Positions 8,774-18,183 of a stretch of 64,000 nucleotides of DNA are shown piece by piece (position 1 is the first letter of the stretch; each line of letters starts with the position of its first letter). The position numbers and the translations under genes were made by a program. Under the pieces are notes generated by a model. It worked only from the letters and a program-made list of their open reading frames with translations, ran no database searches and had not been told where the DNA came from. Location of the stretch: the NCBI GenBank assembly GCA_965230265.1, contig OZ245999.1, positions 1,488,001 through 1,552,000 on the forward strand. The letters run 5' to 3'. This DNA is from JAJFKX01 sp965230265. GTDB lineage: Bacteria; Pseudomonadota; Gammaproteobacteria; Xanthomonadales; Wenzhouxiangellaceae.

Positions 8774-9937
8774 TTAGTGAATAATCTGGGCATTGGAATG
8801 ATCGATAATACCACCGCCCAGGCAAATGTCTTGTGCATAAAAAACCACTGACTGGCCCGGCATGGCGGCCCACTGAGCTTGTTCAAAATGTACAGTGGCG
8901 CGATCATTGTCGATACTTAGCTGACACTTTTGATCGGTCTGGCGGTAACGAATTTTTGCGGTGATCTGATCGTTATTTTTATCGGGCGCAAAACCACTGA
9001 TCCAAGTCAACTTACTGGCTTCAAGTTGATTAGAGATTAGTGATTTATGTTGTTGATTTTGTGATATAAAAACTTGGTTCTTTTCCATATTTTTACCAAT
9101 AACGTACCACGGTGCTTCAGCCGCACCTCGTACTCCACCAATGCCCAGTCCCTGCCGCTGACCCAGGGTGTAATACTGTGCGCCATGGTGCTGACCGACA
9201 ACTCGGCCATCTTCAAGACAGATATCGCCAGTGACAGGCGGTAACCACTGGGCTAAAAAGTCACTCAGGCGACGCTCGCCAATAAAACAGATACCGGTAG
9301 AGTCACGTTTGGCATGTACCGGAATGCCCGCAGCTTCTGCCAGTTGTCTGACCTTGGGTTTATGCATACCGCCAATAGGGAACAGGGCACGTTGCAACTG
9401 TTGCTGTGTGATGGCGTATAAAAAGTAGCTTTGGTCTTTATTGTGGTCCACACCACGGCATAGCCAGTGAACACCATCCTGGATACGCTTCTGCGCATAG
9501 TGACCGGTGGCAATATGGCTGGCACCCAGGTCTTCTGCGTGTTCAGCAAACACTTTGAATTTGATTTCACGGTTACAAAGAATATCCGGATTGGGTGTAC
9601 GACCTATACGGTATTCTTCCAAAAAGCCCTGGAAAACATCCTCCCAGTATTCTGCAGCAAAATTGCGGGTATACAGCTTTAAACCCAGATGATCAGCCAC
9701 CTGCCGTGCGTCATCGGCATCATCTTCTGCCGGGCAATGTTGGCCATCCTCTTCCTCCCAGTTTTTCATAAACATGCCAGCACAATCGATGCCGGTATCC
9801 AGTACCTGTTTGGCGGTTAAGGACGAATCCACGCCACCAGACATACCAACCATGATCTTCTTCGGGTGCTCACCGCATAAAAAATCGGGACCATCAGAAT
9901 CAGATAAAGTGGGGGAAGAAATGATGTGCATGCTCAC
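8774..9937 (-). CDS. mnmA: tRNA-specific 2-thiouridylase MnmA
   Basis: 387 residues. MnmA uses ATP and sulfur relayed from TusE/IscS to thiolate U34 of tRNA-Lys, -Glu and -Gln. The PP-loop SGGVDSS is at residues 33-39. The catalytic cysteines are Cys121 in NPDILCNREIKF and Cys217 in STGICFIGERR, with GHYA near residue 145. All match the family. The GTG start at 9937 overlaps the TAG stop of nudJ by one base (TAGTG), giving translational coupling; an in-frame ATG two codons later is a possible alternative. The first 25 residues are longer than in E. coli MnmA and look unstructured. Confidence 0.96.
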   Translation of the reverse strand: MSMHIISSPTLSDSDGPDFLCGEHPKKIMVGMSGGVDSSLTAKQVLDTGIDCAGMFMKNWEEEDGQHCPAEDDADDARQVADHLGLKLYTRNFAAEYWEDVFQGFLEEYRIGRTPNPDILCNREIKFKVFAEHAEDLGASHIATGHYAQKRIQDGVHWLCRGVDHNKDQSYFLYAITQQQLQRALFPIGGMHKPKVRQLAEAAGIPVHAKRDSTGICFIGERRLSDFLAQWLPPVTGDICLEDGRVVGQHHGAQYYTLGQRQGLGIGGVRGAAEAPWYVIGKNMEKNQVFISQNQQHKSLISNQLEASKLTWISGFAPDKNNDQITAKIRYRQTDQKCQLSIDNDRATVHFEQAQWAAMPGQSVVFYAQDICLGGGIIDHSNAQIIH

Positions 9938-10446
9938 TATGTATGGACATTACGCAATACAGACAATGGCAGCTGTTCATCATTCAGGTAATCTTCAATA
10001 CAGCGGATAACCACAGTGCTGCGCAAACGTTCGGATTGCTGCTGTATCTGCGCCAGTGAAAGCCAGTGTGCCGCAATTATGCTGGTATCGAGCTGCGCAT
10101 CGTTATGCTGTTTTACCAAGCGGGCAGCAAAATTGAAGCGTAATTTACTCTGCTCGGGTTTTCCGGCGTCGGTATGGTGGATACTGATCAGATGCGAAGC
10201 TTCGATGATGCAACCACTTTCTTCCAGCGTTTCACGCAACAGAGCATCAATCAGGCTCTCACCAGGGTCCAGGTGGCCCGCCGGCTGGTTGAGCACAGCC
10301 TTACCGTTAACCCACTCTTCGATAATCAAAAAACGACCCTCATGATGAACCACAGCAGCAACCGTGACTCGTGGTGAATAACGGGTTGCACGCCGGCTGG
10401 TCCCGTTTTCCCCGTTGGCTTGAAATGTATTGCCAGAATCGCTCAT
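9937..10446 (-). CDS. nudJ: NUDIX hydrolase, NudJ-like
   Basis: 169 residues. The Nudix box is complete: GHLDPGESLIDALLRETLEE followed by SG, fitting Gx5Ex7REUxEExGU. The N-terminal block RVTVAAVVHHEGRFLIIEE resembles the start of E. coli NudJ (YmfB), which hydrolyses nucleoside di/triphosphates and hydroxymethylpyrimidine pyrophosphate. The first gene of nudJ-mnmA-hflD, as in enterobacteria, which supports the name. About 25 extra residues precede the conserved part. No strong ribosome binding site is seen before the ATG at 10446. It is divergent from clpS. Confidence 0.85.
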   Translation of the reverse strand: MSDSGNTFQANGENGTSRRATRYSPRVTVAAVVHHEGRFLIIEEWVNGKAVLNQPAGHLDPGESLIDALLRETLEESGCIIEASHLISIHHTDAGKPEQSKLRFNFAARLVKQHNDAQLDTSIIAAHWLSLAQIQQQSERLRSTVVIRCIEDYLNDEQLPLSVLRNVHT

Positions 10447-10570
10447 AACTGGAGGAGAATTGAGTTGAAAAGATTGATTGGAACGCTATTGGGCATAAAA
10501 AGGTCTGTATCTGAAGTAAAATAAGAGTAGCGTATTGATAGTAGTAAAAACCAGCAGCATATCATTGGAC

Positions 10571-11008
10571 ATGAGTAGACAATCAAATACCCACTTACTA
10601 AACCCGGCCAGTCTCCACCTTGGCGACAGCGCGTGGAATGATCTTGATGACCGGAACAATTTACAGACCTTGGGTTCTGCTAAAGACGATGAATCGGCCA
10701 ATCACTCTGATGATGAAGGACATCTGGGACTGGCTCTGGCTGACCCGGAACTGGAAGAGCCACGTCTATTTAAAGTGGTACTGCTAAATGATGACTACAC
10801 CCCGATGGATTTTGTGGTTGAAGTATTGATGAAGTTTTTTAATCTGGATCACGATCGCGCAACGCAGGTAATGCTGCATGTACACACTCGCGGTAAGGGG
10901 GTATGTGGTGTATTCAGCTATCAGATAGCAGAAACCAAAGCAGTATTGGTCAACGATTACTCTCGCGAAAACCAACATCCGCTGCAGTGCAGCGTCGAAT
11001 CGGCATAA
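10571..11008 (+). CDS. clpS: ATP-dependent Clp protease adaptor ClpS
   Basis: 145 residues from ATG 10571. ClpS binds the N-domain of ClpA and delivers N-degron substrates. The conserved core starts near residue 63: VVLLNDDYTPMDFVVEVL, then FFNLDHDRATQVMLHVH and GVCGVFSYQIAETK; the NDDYTP and HxxG surfaces that grip substrate and ClpA are intact. The core ends right at the C-terminus as usual. The N-terminal tail (about 60 residues, acidic and Ser/Asn-rich) is longer than the roughly 25 residues of E. coli ClpS; the tail threads into ClpA and blocks substrate engagement, so its length may matter. The gene ends 4 bases before clpA. An earlier TTG at 10535 is in frame but less likely. Confidence 0.94.
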   Translation: MSRQSNTHLLNPASLHLGDSAWNDLDDRNNLQTLGSAKDDESANHSDDEGHLGLALADPELEEPRLFKVVLLNDDYTPMDFVVEVLMKFFNLDHDRATQVMLHVHTRGKGVCGVFSYQIAETKAVLVNDYSRENQHPLQCSVESA

Positions 11009-11012
11009 AACC

Positions 11013-13316
11013 ATGTTTAGTAAAGAGCTAGAACAAAGTATTAGTGCGGCTTATCGCTTCGCGCGCGAGATGCATCATGAGTTCCTGACCGTTGAACATT
11101 TGTTGTTAGGGCTGCTAGGCGAATCATCAGCCAATGAAGTGCTGTTGGCCTGCAAAGCTGACTTGGAATTGCTGGAACGTGACCTGCGCGATGTGCTGGC
11201 AGAAACCGTGCCAGAACTGCCTGCTGATGACGAACGCGATACTCAGGCAACTGTAGGCTTCCAGCGTGTGTTACAACGTGCTGTCTATCATGTGCAATCA
11301 TCAGGTAAGAAAGTGGTGCAGGGTGCCAATATTCTGGTGGCAATGTTTTCTGAGCAACAGTCCCATGCTGCATGGCTGTTGGCTAACCAGGGCATTAGCC
11401 GGCTGGATGTGGTCAATTATATTTCCCACGGTATCAGCCCCAACAACGAGGCTGAAGCAGATGACCCGCTGCGTTTAACCAGTGATCGACGCGGGCCAGA
11501 AGCAGAGCAGGGCAAACCGGACAAAAGCCCGCTGGAAATGTTTGCCAGTAATTTGAATGAGCTGGCTGAACAAGATGAAATCGATCCATTGATTGGGCGT
11601 CAGGCAGAAATCGATCGCACCTTGCAGGTTCTGTGCCGACGTCGCAAAAACAACCCATTGCTGGTTGGTGAAGCCGGGGTAGGGAAAACCGCAATCGCAG
11701 AGGGTCTGGCCAGACGCATTGTTGAAAAGCAGGTGCCGGAAGCCATGGCCGATGCGGTTATCTATGCTTTGGACATGGGCGCATTATTGGCGGGTACAAA
11801 ATACCGTGGCGATTTTGAGCAACGTCTCAAAGACCTGTTGGCCGAAATCAAGAAAATTGACCACGCCATATTATTTATTGATGAAATTCACACCATTATC
11901 GGCGCAGGTGCCACCACCGGTACAGTGATGGATGCTTCCAACCTGATCAAGCCGGTGTTGGCGAACGGCCAGTTACGTTGCATTGGTTCGACAACGTTTC
12001 AGGAATATCGCGGTATTTTTGAAAAAGACAGAGCGCTGTCCCGGCGTTTTCAAAAAATTGATATCGTTGAACCCTCGATTGAGGATACGGTTGAAATTCT
12101 GCGTGGCCTCAAGGACCGTTTCAATGACCACCATGGCGTGGACTACACCGAGCAAGCATTGAAAGCCGCGGTGGATTTATCGGTGCGGTATCTGCATGAC
12201 CGACAATTACCGGATAAAGCCATTGACGTGATCGATGAGGCCGGTGCACGTGAACGCTTAAAACCCCAGGAACAACGACTTAAATGCATTGATGCTGAGC
12301 AAATTGAACTAATTATTGCCAGCATGGCGCGTATTCCAGAGCGGCGTGTCAGTCGCTCCGACAAGCAGGCATTATCCAGTCTGGAGCGTGATCTGAAGTT
12401 GGTCGTGTTTGGGCAGGATGAGGCCATTACCAATCTTGGGGCGGCCATCAAGCTGGCGCGTTCAGGCTTGAATGATCCAGAAAAACCGATCGGTTCATTC
12501 TTGTTTGCAGGACCGACTGGCGTTGGTAAAACCGAGGTTACAAGACAGCTGGCAATGACTTTAGGCATTGAGCTGGTGCGCTTTGATATGTCCGAGTACA
12601 TGGAAGGGCATTCGGTTTCCCGTTTGATCGGTGCACCGCCAGGCTATGTCGGGTTTGACCAAGGTGGTTTGCTAACTGAAGCGATCAACAAAGCGCCGCA
12701 TGCGGTGTTATTACTGGATGAAATCGAAAAAGCCCACCCGGATGTCTTTAACCTGCTGCTGCAGGTAATGGACCATGGCAAGCTAACCGATAGCAATGGA
12801 CGCAGTACCGATTTTCGCAATGTCATTTTGGTGATGACCACCAATGCAGGTGCAGCACAATTGAGCAAGCGCGCCATTGGTTTTACCGGCAGCAAAGATG
12901 CTTCAGACAGTATGGAAGCCATCCGGCGTACCTTTACACCGGAATTTCGCAATCGCCTGGATGCCATTATTCAGTTTGCCTCACTACCGCCGGCTGTGGT
13001 GAGTAAGGTTGTCGATAAATTCCTGCTGGAGTTGGAAAACACTTTGGCCGATCAAAATGTGCAATTGGAAGTCACCACGGCTGCCCGTGTTTGGATTGCT
13101 GAACAAGGCTTTGACGCTGAAATGGGTGCAAGACCAATGAAGCGCATTATCCAGCAGCATATTAAACATGCGCTGGCCGATGAATTACTGTTTGGAAAGC
13201 TGGTTAACGGTGGCAGCGTGGTGGTGGATAGGGACGATGATGGCCTGGCGGTCAAGGCGCTCAGTGATGCAACTGACACGTCATCCAATCAACCAACGGA
13301 AACCGTTGGCAAATAG
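11013..13316 (+). CDS. clpA: ATP-dependent Clp protease ATP-binding subunit ClpA
   Basis: 767-residue AAA+ unfoldase that feeds proteins to ClpP. N-domain (double Clp-N) is about residues 1-145. The first AAA+ module has Walker A GEAGVGKT at 219-226 and Walker B LFIDEIH near 286. The second has GPTGVGKT near residue 500 and LLLDEIEKAHPDVF. The ClpP-docking IGF loop is visible in RAIGFTGSKD near 627. Length and order match ClpA rather than ClpB (no long middle coiled coil). Directly downstream of clpS, and followed by a terminator hairpin. A normal housekeeping gene. Confidence 0.97.
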   Translation: MFSKELEQSISAAYRFAREMHHEFLTVEHLLLGLLGESSANEVLLACKADLELLERDLRDVLAETVPELPADDERDTQATVGFQRVLQRAVYHVQSSGKKVVQGANILVAMFSEQQSHAAWLLANQGISRLDVVNYISHGISPNNEAEADDPLRLTSDRRGPEAEQGKPDKSPLEMFASNLNELAEQDEIDPLIGRQAEIDRTLQVLCRRRKNNPLLVGEAGVGKTAIAEGLARRIVEKQVPEAMADAVIYALDMGALLAGTKYRGDFEQRLKDLLAEIKKIDHAILFIDEIHTIIGAGATTGTVMDASNLIKPVLANGQLRCIGSTTFQEYRGIFEKDRALSRRFQKIDIVEPSIEDTVEILRGLKDRFNDHHGVDYTEQALKAAVDLSVRYLHDRQLPDKAIDVIDEAGARERLKPQEQRLKCIDAEQIELIIASMARIPERRVSRSDKQALSSLERDLKLVVFGQDEAITNLGAAIKLARSGLNDPEKPIGSFLFAGPTGVGKTEVTRQLAMTLGIELVRFDMSEYMEGHSVSRLIGAPPGYVGFDQGGLLTEAINKAPHAVLLLDEIEKAHPDVFNLLLQVMDHGKLTDSNGRSTDFRNVILVMTTNAGAAQLSKRAIGFTGSKDASDSMEAIRRTFTPEFRNRLDAIIQFASLPPAVVSKVVDKFLLELENTLADQNVQLEVTTAARVWIAEQGFDAEMGARPMKRIIQQHIKHALADELLFGKLVNGGSVVVDRDDDGLAVKALSDATDTSSNQPTETVGK

Positions 13317-13321
13317 CCATC

Positions 13322-13346
13322 GCTAAGGCTGATTTTCAGCCTTAGC
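13322..13346. terminator. Terminator hairpin after clpA
   Basis: Perfect 11-bp stem GCTAAGGCTGA / TCAGCCTTAGC with a 3-base loop, 5 bases after the clpA stop. Two smaller inverted repeats follow at 13363-13378 (CTGACC/GGTCAG) and 13391-13408 (TTCCCA/TGGGAA) before the convergent infA stop, so termination may work in both directions. Confidence 0.7.
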
Positions 13347-13507
13347 TAATATCTTACACAGGCTGACCTATTGGTCAGGGACAACATCAATTCCCACAGC
13401 AATGGGAACACTTACCCATGAACGTCAGTATGCTTTGAAAGGCTCCCGCTTGGTAGGAATGACGCCAATAAAATACGTCATTTTAATGATCGATCAGTTG
13501 AGGGAAA

Positions 13508-13726
13508 TTACTTCATCCGGTAGGTAATACGACCTTTCGTCAGGTCATATGGGGTCATCTCCACTTTGACGCGGTCACCGGTCAAAATGCGGATATAGTT
13601 TTTTCGCATCCGGCCAGAGATATGAGCAGTGACCACATGGCCATTGTCCAGTTCTACCCGAAACATCGTATTCGGAAGGGTATCGAGTACTTTTCCTTCC
13701 ATTTCAATTTGGTCTTCGCGAGCCAT
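13508..13726 (-). CDS. infA: Translation initiation factor IF-1
   Basis: 72 residues, the full family length. IF-1 is a cytoplasmic OB-fold protein that occupies the A site of the 30S subunit during initiation. Recognised by MAREDQIEMEGKV at the start and MTPYDLTKGRITYRMK at the end, with HISGRMRKNYIRI between. ATG 13726 is chosen because AGAGGTG lies just upstream and because longer in-frame starts would add a non-conserved leader. Convergent with clpA, the usual gammaproteobacterial neighbour. Confidence 0.98.
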   Translation of the reverse strand: MAREDQIEMEGKVLDTLPNTMFRVELDNGHVVTAHISGRMRKNYIRILTGDRVKVEMTPYDLTKGRITYRMK

Positions 13727-13883
13727 AACACCTCTACAGTGGTTAACAAAGCGAGCATTATACCGGAATGTAAAGCAAACGTCGTAATGCAGTTTGGAAA
13801 CCCAGCATAAGCACATGGTTTCAGCCAGCTTGTATAGCGGGTTAGGGACTGATAGCTTTAAGCTTTAAACCAAGGCTTTACCC

Positions 13884-14363
13884 ATGTCAAAGCGCGAAAC
13901 CATGGATTGCAACACCTACATGAAACAGCGTGTTGATTATCAGATCAAATGGTATAACGACAATAGCAAACTGAACCAGAATAAGTTTAAAAAGCTGCGT
14001 ATCACTGAGATTTTGCTGGCTGCTGCAATTCCTGTCATTACCACCATAACAGCATTATTTCCCGGGTGGATGTGGCTGGGGACATTGCTCGTGGCTGTGA
14101 TAGGCGGGTTCATCGCTATTATTGCCGGGTTATCGGGAATGCATCGCCGCCAGGAACTGTGGATTAACTATCGAACCACTTGCGAATCACTGCGCAGGGA
14201 AAAACTCTTTTTTCAAACCCAGAGTGCACCTTACGAAGATGAAGAAGGTGCCTTTAAATTGTTTGTTGAACGGGTTGAATCTTTGTTATCCAAAGAACGC
14301 ACCAACTGGCCTAAGCTGGTGGAACACCAGGACTCGAATAAAGACGCCGAGCCAGACGGCTAA
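13884..14363 (+). CDS. SLATT/DUF4231-like two-helix membrane protein
   Basis: 159 residues. A basic, helical N-terminus (KQRVDYQIKWYNDNSKLNQN) is followed by two closely spaced transmembrane helices at about residues 45-62 and 67-88, then a cytoplasmic helical tail with WINYRTTCESLRREKLFF. This layout is that of the DUF4231/SLATT superfamily, whose members are predicted pore-forming effectors in some nucleotide-signalling defence systems but are often found alone. Here no SMODS, SLOG or other sensor gene is adjacent, so a defence role is not supported by context. ATG 13884 has AAGG about 8 bases upstream; ATG 13902 is an alternative. Confidence 0.7.
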   Translation: MSKRETMDCNTYMKQRVDYQIKWYNDNSKLNQNKFKKLRITEILLAAAIPVITTITALFPGWMWLGTLLVAVIGGFIAIIAGLSGMHRRQELWINYRTTCESLRREKLFFQTQSAPYEDEEGAFKLFVERVESLLSKERTNWPKLVEHQDSNKDAEPDG

Positions 14364-14448
14364 CTAAACAATATTCGCTCAGCAGCAACTGCAATCGTTA
14401 CCATGTTTTGCTGTGAAAAGGCTGATTCTGATAGAAGTATTGCTTGGC

Positions 14449-16089
14449 TTATAGGTTTTCAGTGACACCCTGACAGCTAATACCAGCCGGCGTCGATAAA
14501 CGGGTTAAGTTCTGTGTTCCCGAGCCATATTCAGGCAATACCGAAGCATAAGTGAGCAGGGCGCTTTCGCAATCGGTAAAAGTCAAAATAAGACTGCCCC
14601 AGGTCTGTCGAACAACCTGACCCGGATCAAAATCAGGGCCGAATAAGCCACCACTGGTAATATTCACCTGGTCGGCCAAATAGCTGCCATCGGGTTGTAA
14701 TCTGGCCACACCAGCAAACCATGCCTGATTACCATTGCCGTCATAGCTGAACCAGCTGAAGGCCAGCGTCGACACATCAAGCTGTTCTATGATCAGCCCT
14801 TCGCCATCATGAGTAAGGTCAAACCAGGTGCCACTGACATCCAGTTCGATAGTTTCGGCCGCACTCGCACCACAAGGCACACTGGCCAAACTGGTTAACC
14901 GGGATAAAGTCTGAATGCCCGGTGTGCCGGTGGCGTTCTCTACATAACTGATAAAACCATTGCTGCAGTCAGAAAAAGTGAGTATCGCGCTGCCCCAGAC
15001 TTCACGAACAACATCGGCAGGATCAAACCCATCACCAAACACGGCACCACTGGCAATGGTCAATTGATCAATAACGATACGATTACCTTCTATCTCACCA
15101 ACCCCACTAAGCCATCGCTGGTTACCGATAGCATCAAAAGTGTACCAGGCAACCACAGCACGGTTGTTATCCAGAATTTCAATCTGAAAACCTTCGCCGT
15201 TATGGTCCAAGTCAAACCAGGCACCATCAAAACCGGCGATTATTGCTTGATGATTAAAGACACAGCTACCCGAGTTATTGATCAGGTTTTCAAACTGATT
15301 GATGGAACATTCTGAAAACAGCATCCGTGGAACGAAACCAAAAAACTGCGCCATAATGCCGTTGCTGCCGCAGGCGTGCGTACCGCCTGTTATATGGCCG
15401 CTTTCATGTGCCAATATTTCTGCCAGATATAAAGGATCCAGTGGCGCATTGGGTGGAAGTGCCGGACCACCAACTGCACCAGGGATAACCCGGTCGGAAA
15501 TGACGGTGTTGCTGGCTGTTGAGCACAAGCCACTGATGCTGGCAAAACCGTTGTGAGGCCCGGCTATGGATTGAATAGGATTTGCGGTGATATACAAAGC
15601 CATATTTTCAGCCGCTATATCCAACATGCCAGCATCACGCATCAGACGCATGTCATTGACAATCTGTGGTGCATTTGAAGTACTAAACAGTGATTGCTCG
15701 GGGAAGTGTACAGCCGCCAGATTAATAATCAGGTTTGCCTGGTCCCGGTAATAACCTGCAATCGCGGTGTTGGCTGTTAAGATCCTCTCGACTTGTTCAT
15801 AGCCGCGTAAATTAATAACAGCGGGGTCGAAAATATACTCTACATTAATAATGCGAGGGGTATTTTCTAGCTCATTAATGGTGACAGTCGCCGATGGTAT
15901 TTGGGAGAGACTTGCCAAGGTATCTACGTCACTACCAATTGGTGGCCCACCACCATTGCCGGAGTGGTGATGTGGCGTAATGCTATCGAGTGTTTGCTGG
16001 TGGGCGCTGCTCGAGGTAAGGTTTTGATCACTGTCTGCGATGCATAAAGTGATGATGAGTACAGTGCTGATCGAAAACAGTCGTTTCAT
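14449..16089 (-). CDS. Secreted metzincin-like zinc protease with two repeated C-terminal domains
   Basis: 546 residues from ATG 16089 (an in-frame TTG at 16104 adds five). The signal peptide is MKRLFSISTVLIITLCIADS. The zinc site HESGHITGGTH at about 228-238 fits HExxHxxxxxH, with GIMAQFFG (244-251) as a possible Met-turn. After about residue 280 the chain has two copies of a roughly 130-residue domain. Each opens with W-F-D-L-x-H-x-G-E-G (GAWFDLDHNGEG, GTWFDLTHDGEG), continues with a W-(Y/F)-(T/S)-(F/Y)-D-x-x-G-N-Q block and ends with FxDC. Similar repeats occur in secreted proteins of Xanthomonadales-like bacteria; their ligand is unknown to me. Probably an extracellular protease whose repeats bind a surface or substrate. 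Confidence 0.8.
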   Translation of the reverse strand: MKRLFSISTVLIITLCIADSDQNLTSSSAHQQTLDSITPHHHSGNGGGPPIGSDVDTLASLSQIPSATVTINELENTPRIINVEYIFDPAVINLRGYEQVERILTANTAIAGYYRDQANLIINLAAVHFPEQSLFSTSNAPQIVNDMRLMRDAGMLDIAAENMALYITANPIQSIAGPHNGFASISGLCSTASNTVISDRVIPGAVGGPALPPNAPLDPLYLAEILAHESGHITGGTHACGSNGIMAQFFGFVPRMLFSECSINQFENLINNSGSCVFNHQAIIAGFDGAWFDLDHNGEGFQIEILDNNRAVVAWYTFDAIGNQRWLSGVGEIEGNRIVIDQLTIASGAVFGDGFDPADVVREVWGSAILTFSDCSNGFISYVENATGTPGIQTLSRLTSLASVPCGASAAETIELDVSGTWFDLTHDGEGLIIEQLDVSTLAFSWFSYDGNGNQAWFAGVARLQPDGSYLADQVNITSGGLFGPDFDPGQVVRQTWGSLILTFTDCESALLTYASVLPEYGSGTQNLTRLSTPAGISCQGVTENL

Positions 16090-16112
16090 TGAATTACTAA
16101 GCAAACCCAGGG

Positions 16113-16141
16113 ACAGACAAGCAGCAGTGCTGCCTGTCTGT
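16113..16141. terminator. Hairpin between the two peptidase genes
   Basis: Stem of 12 bp with one mismatch: ACAGACA-a-GCAGC, loop AGT, GCTGC-c-TGTCTGT. It lies just past the stop of the DUF885 peptidase gene (minus strand) and before the start of the next gene, so it likely separates their transcription. Confidence 0.6.
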
Positions 16142-16174
16142 AAGCATACTACAACAACCGTCTAAAACGGCTAA

Positions 16175-18013
16175 TCAAGCACTTTTTTGTTGTGCTACCC
16201 AGGTATGCATCCGCTTTTCCAGAACATCCAGTGGCAGGGCACCCGCACCCAACAGATGATCATGAAAAGCGCGAATATCAAAACTTTCGCCCAACTGCTG
16301 CTCGGCATAGGCCCGTAGCTCTTTAATCTTTAACTCACCAATTTTGTACGCCAGTGCTTGCCCGGGCCAGACGATATAGCGATCGACTTCGACAACGATG
16401 TCATGCTCCTGTTTACCGGTGTTGGCCATGAAATAATCAATGGACTGTTGGCGAGTCCAGCCCAGATAATGCATGCCGGTATCAACCACCAGACGGATGG
16501 CACGCCACATTTCATAGGTCAACTGGCCGAACTTGGAGTAGGGGTCCTGATAAAAGCCCATTTGTTCACCCAGACTTTCAGAATACAACCCCCAGCCTTC
16601 CACATAGGCGGTATAACCACCCAGGCGCCGGAACCATGGCAGCTCGTCCAGTTCCTGACCGATGGCAATTTGAAAATGATGACCAGGAACCGCTTCGTGC
16701 AAAGTCAATGCCTCCATTTCCCAGCGCGGACGGGTATCCAGTGCATAAGTGTTGGCAAAAAAGTTACCCGATCGGCCTGCTTCCAGAGAACCTGGCTGGT
16801 AATAAGCCGTGGTTTGAGATTTTTCGGCATACTTGGGCACTGGCACCACACCATAAGGCAGTCGGGGCAGGTGCCCAAACAATTTAACCAGCTCTGCATC
16901 AGCACGCTTGGCAATATCGCGGTATTCCATTAGCAGGCTTTCTGCACTGTCATGATAGAACTGCTTATCGGTGCGTAAAAACTCTGTGAACTCTGCGAAA
17001 CTGCCTTCAAAGCCGCTTTCAGCAATCACTCGGTCCATTTCTGCACGAATGCGCTTAACTTCACTTAACCCAATATCATGGATTTGCTGAGGTGTCATAT
17101 CCGTGGTGGTAAAGGTATTGGCACGATAGGCATACCAGTCACGCCCGTTGGGCAGGGCGCTCATGCCAATGGATTCACGGGTATTAGGCAGATAGTCGTT
17201 TTCAAAAAAGCGCAGCAGCTTGACAAAAGCAGGCTTCACTTTGTCGCTATAAGCGGAGTAGGCGCTCTGGCGCAAAGCATTTTGCTGCTCTTCGGGAATG
17301 CTGTCAGGCATATTGGCAAATGCCTGCAACAACGCGCTTTGAGAGGCATCATCGACAATCTGTGCCTGGATCTGACCAGCAACATCACGCAAGGTGACTC
17401 TGGGAGGTGTCACACCGGCTTGCAGACCTTTCTGTAAACGTTCAATGCTGTCATCAATAATGGTAGGCACACCATCTAAACGGGCCAGAATGTTTTCAAA
17501 CTCACCAACACTGCTGGCACGCATCAGGGTTAGCAGTTGTGCGATATCCTGTTGTGGCCCATTCAGTTGAGAAATCGCCAGGTATTCATCCCCAAACGAA
17601 AAACCGGCAATCTGCTGTTCTAACTGAGCCATGATCAAATCGTAATTTAATTGATTCGCCGGACTCATCTCATCCCGAGGAAAAGATTGCAGGACCTCCA
17701 GATTGGTACGGGTGGCCTGTTGTTCATGGGCTTCCCATTCGAGTGAAACATCGCTCCAGCGATCCTGGTAGCGTGGATCACCCAAAAATGTAGCGAATTC
17801 AGGTGATGTCAGCATGGTGTATTCAAAAGCTAAATCGATGCTTTTTTCCAGCCGTTCATCAGCTGTCATTTCACCAGGCGCGTCTTTCAGGTTTTTGATT
17901 TGCTGAACCAGTTCATTGGCGTCTTCTCGCCAGTCAGCCATGGCAGATACCGGCAGTAGCGCAATAGAAACCGTCAGTATCAGCATATTAGCGGTAATAC
18001 GAATAGTGGACAT
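16175..18013 (-). CDS. Secreted DUF885-family zinc metallopeptidase
   Basis: 612 residues from ATG 18013 (a TTG at 18028 would add five). The signal peptide ends near SAMA-DW (residues 24-27). DUF885 proteins are M3/M32-like helical metallopeptidases; the zinc motif appears as LHEAVPGHHFQIA, with the downstream ligand/active-site block YVEGWGLYSESLGEQMG. Conserved family blocks SGNFFANTYALDTRPRWEME and YIVWPGQALAYKIGELKI are present. Length is normal. Probably a periplasmic or outer-membrane-bound peptidase acting on imported peptides; exact substrate unknown. It precedes the metzincin gene on the same strand with a hairpin between them. Confidence 0.88.
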   Translation of the reverse strand: MSTIRITANMLILTVSIALLPVSAMADWREDANELVQQIKNLKDAPGEMTADERLEKSIDLAFEYTMLTSPEFATFLGDPRYQDRWSDVSLEWEAHEQQATRTNLEVLQSFPRDEMSPANQLNYDLIMAQLEQQIAGFSFGDEYLAISQLNGPQQDIAQLLTLMRASSVGEFENILARLDGVPTIIDDSIERLQKGLQAGVTPPRVTLRDVAGQIQAQIVDDASQSALLQAFANMPDSIPEEQQNALRQSAYSAYSDKVKPAFVKLLRFFENDYLPNTRESIGMSALPNGRDWYAYRANTFTTTDMTPQQIHDIGLSEVKRIRAEMDRVIAESGFEGSFAEFTEFLRTDKQFYHDSAESLLMEYRDIAKRADAELVKLFGHLPRLPYGVVPVPKYAEKSQTTAYYQPGSLEAGRSGNFFANTYALDTRPRWEMEALTLHEAVPGHHFQIAIGQELDELPWFRRLGGYTAYVEGWGLYSESLGEQMGFYQDPYSKFGQLTYEMWRAIRLVVDTGMHYLGWTRQQSIDYFMANTGKQEHDIVVEVDRYIVWPGQALAYKIGELKIKELRAYAEQQLGESFDIRAFHDHLLGAGALPLDVLEKRMHTWVAQQKSA

Positions 18014-18183
18014 ATCTCTGTCTCTCAAGATGATTGGTGTGCCCAGAGTCTAACCCGATTACCCGATTGTTAAACGTGAGATAAGTCACATTGACCAACG
18101 ATTTTAGCGCTCAGACCGTGGCTTTAATCGCTTATTGGTTTGTTGCGGAAAAAGTTTTATCAAATTTCACAAAAAGCTTGAAT

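Noticed and set aside
12143..12601. 152-codon minus-strand ORF inside clpA
   Set aside because: Antisense shadow of the AAA+ modules.
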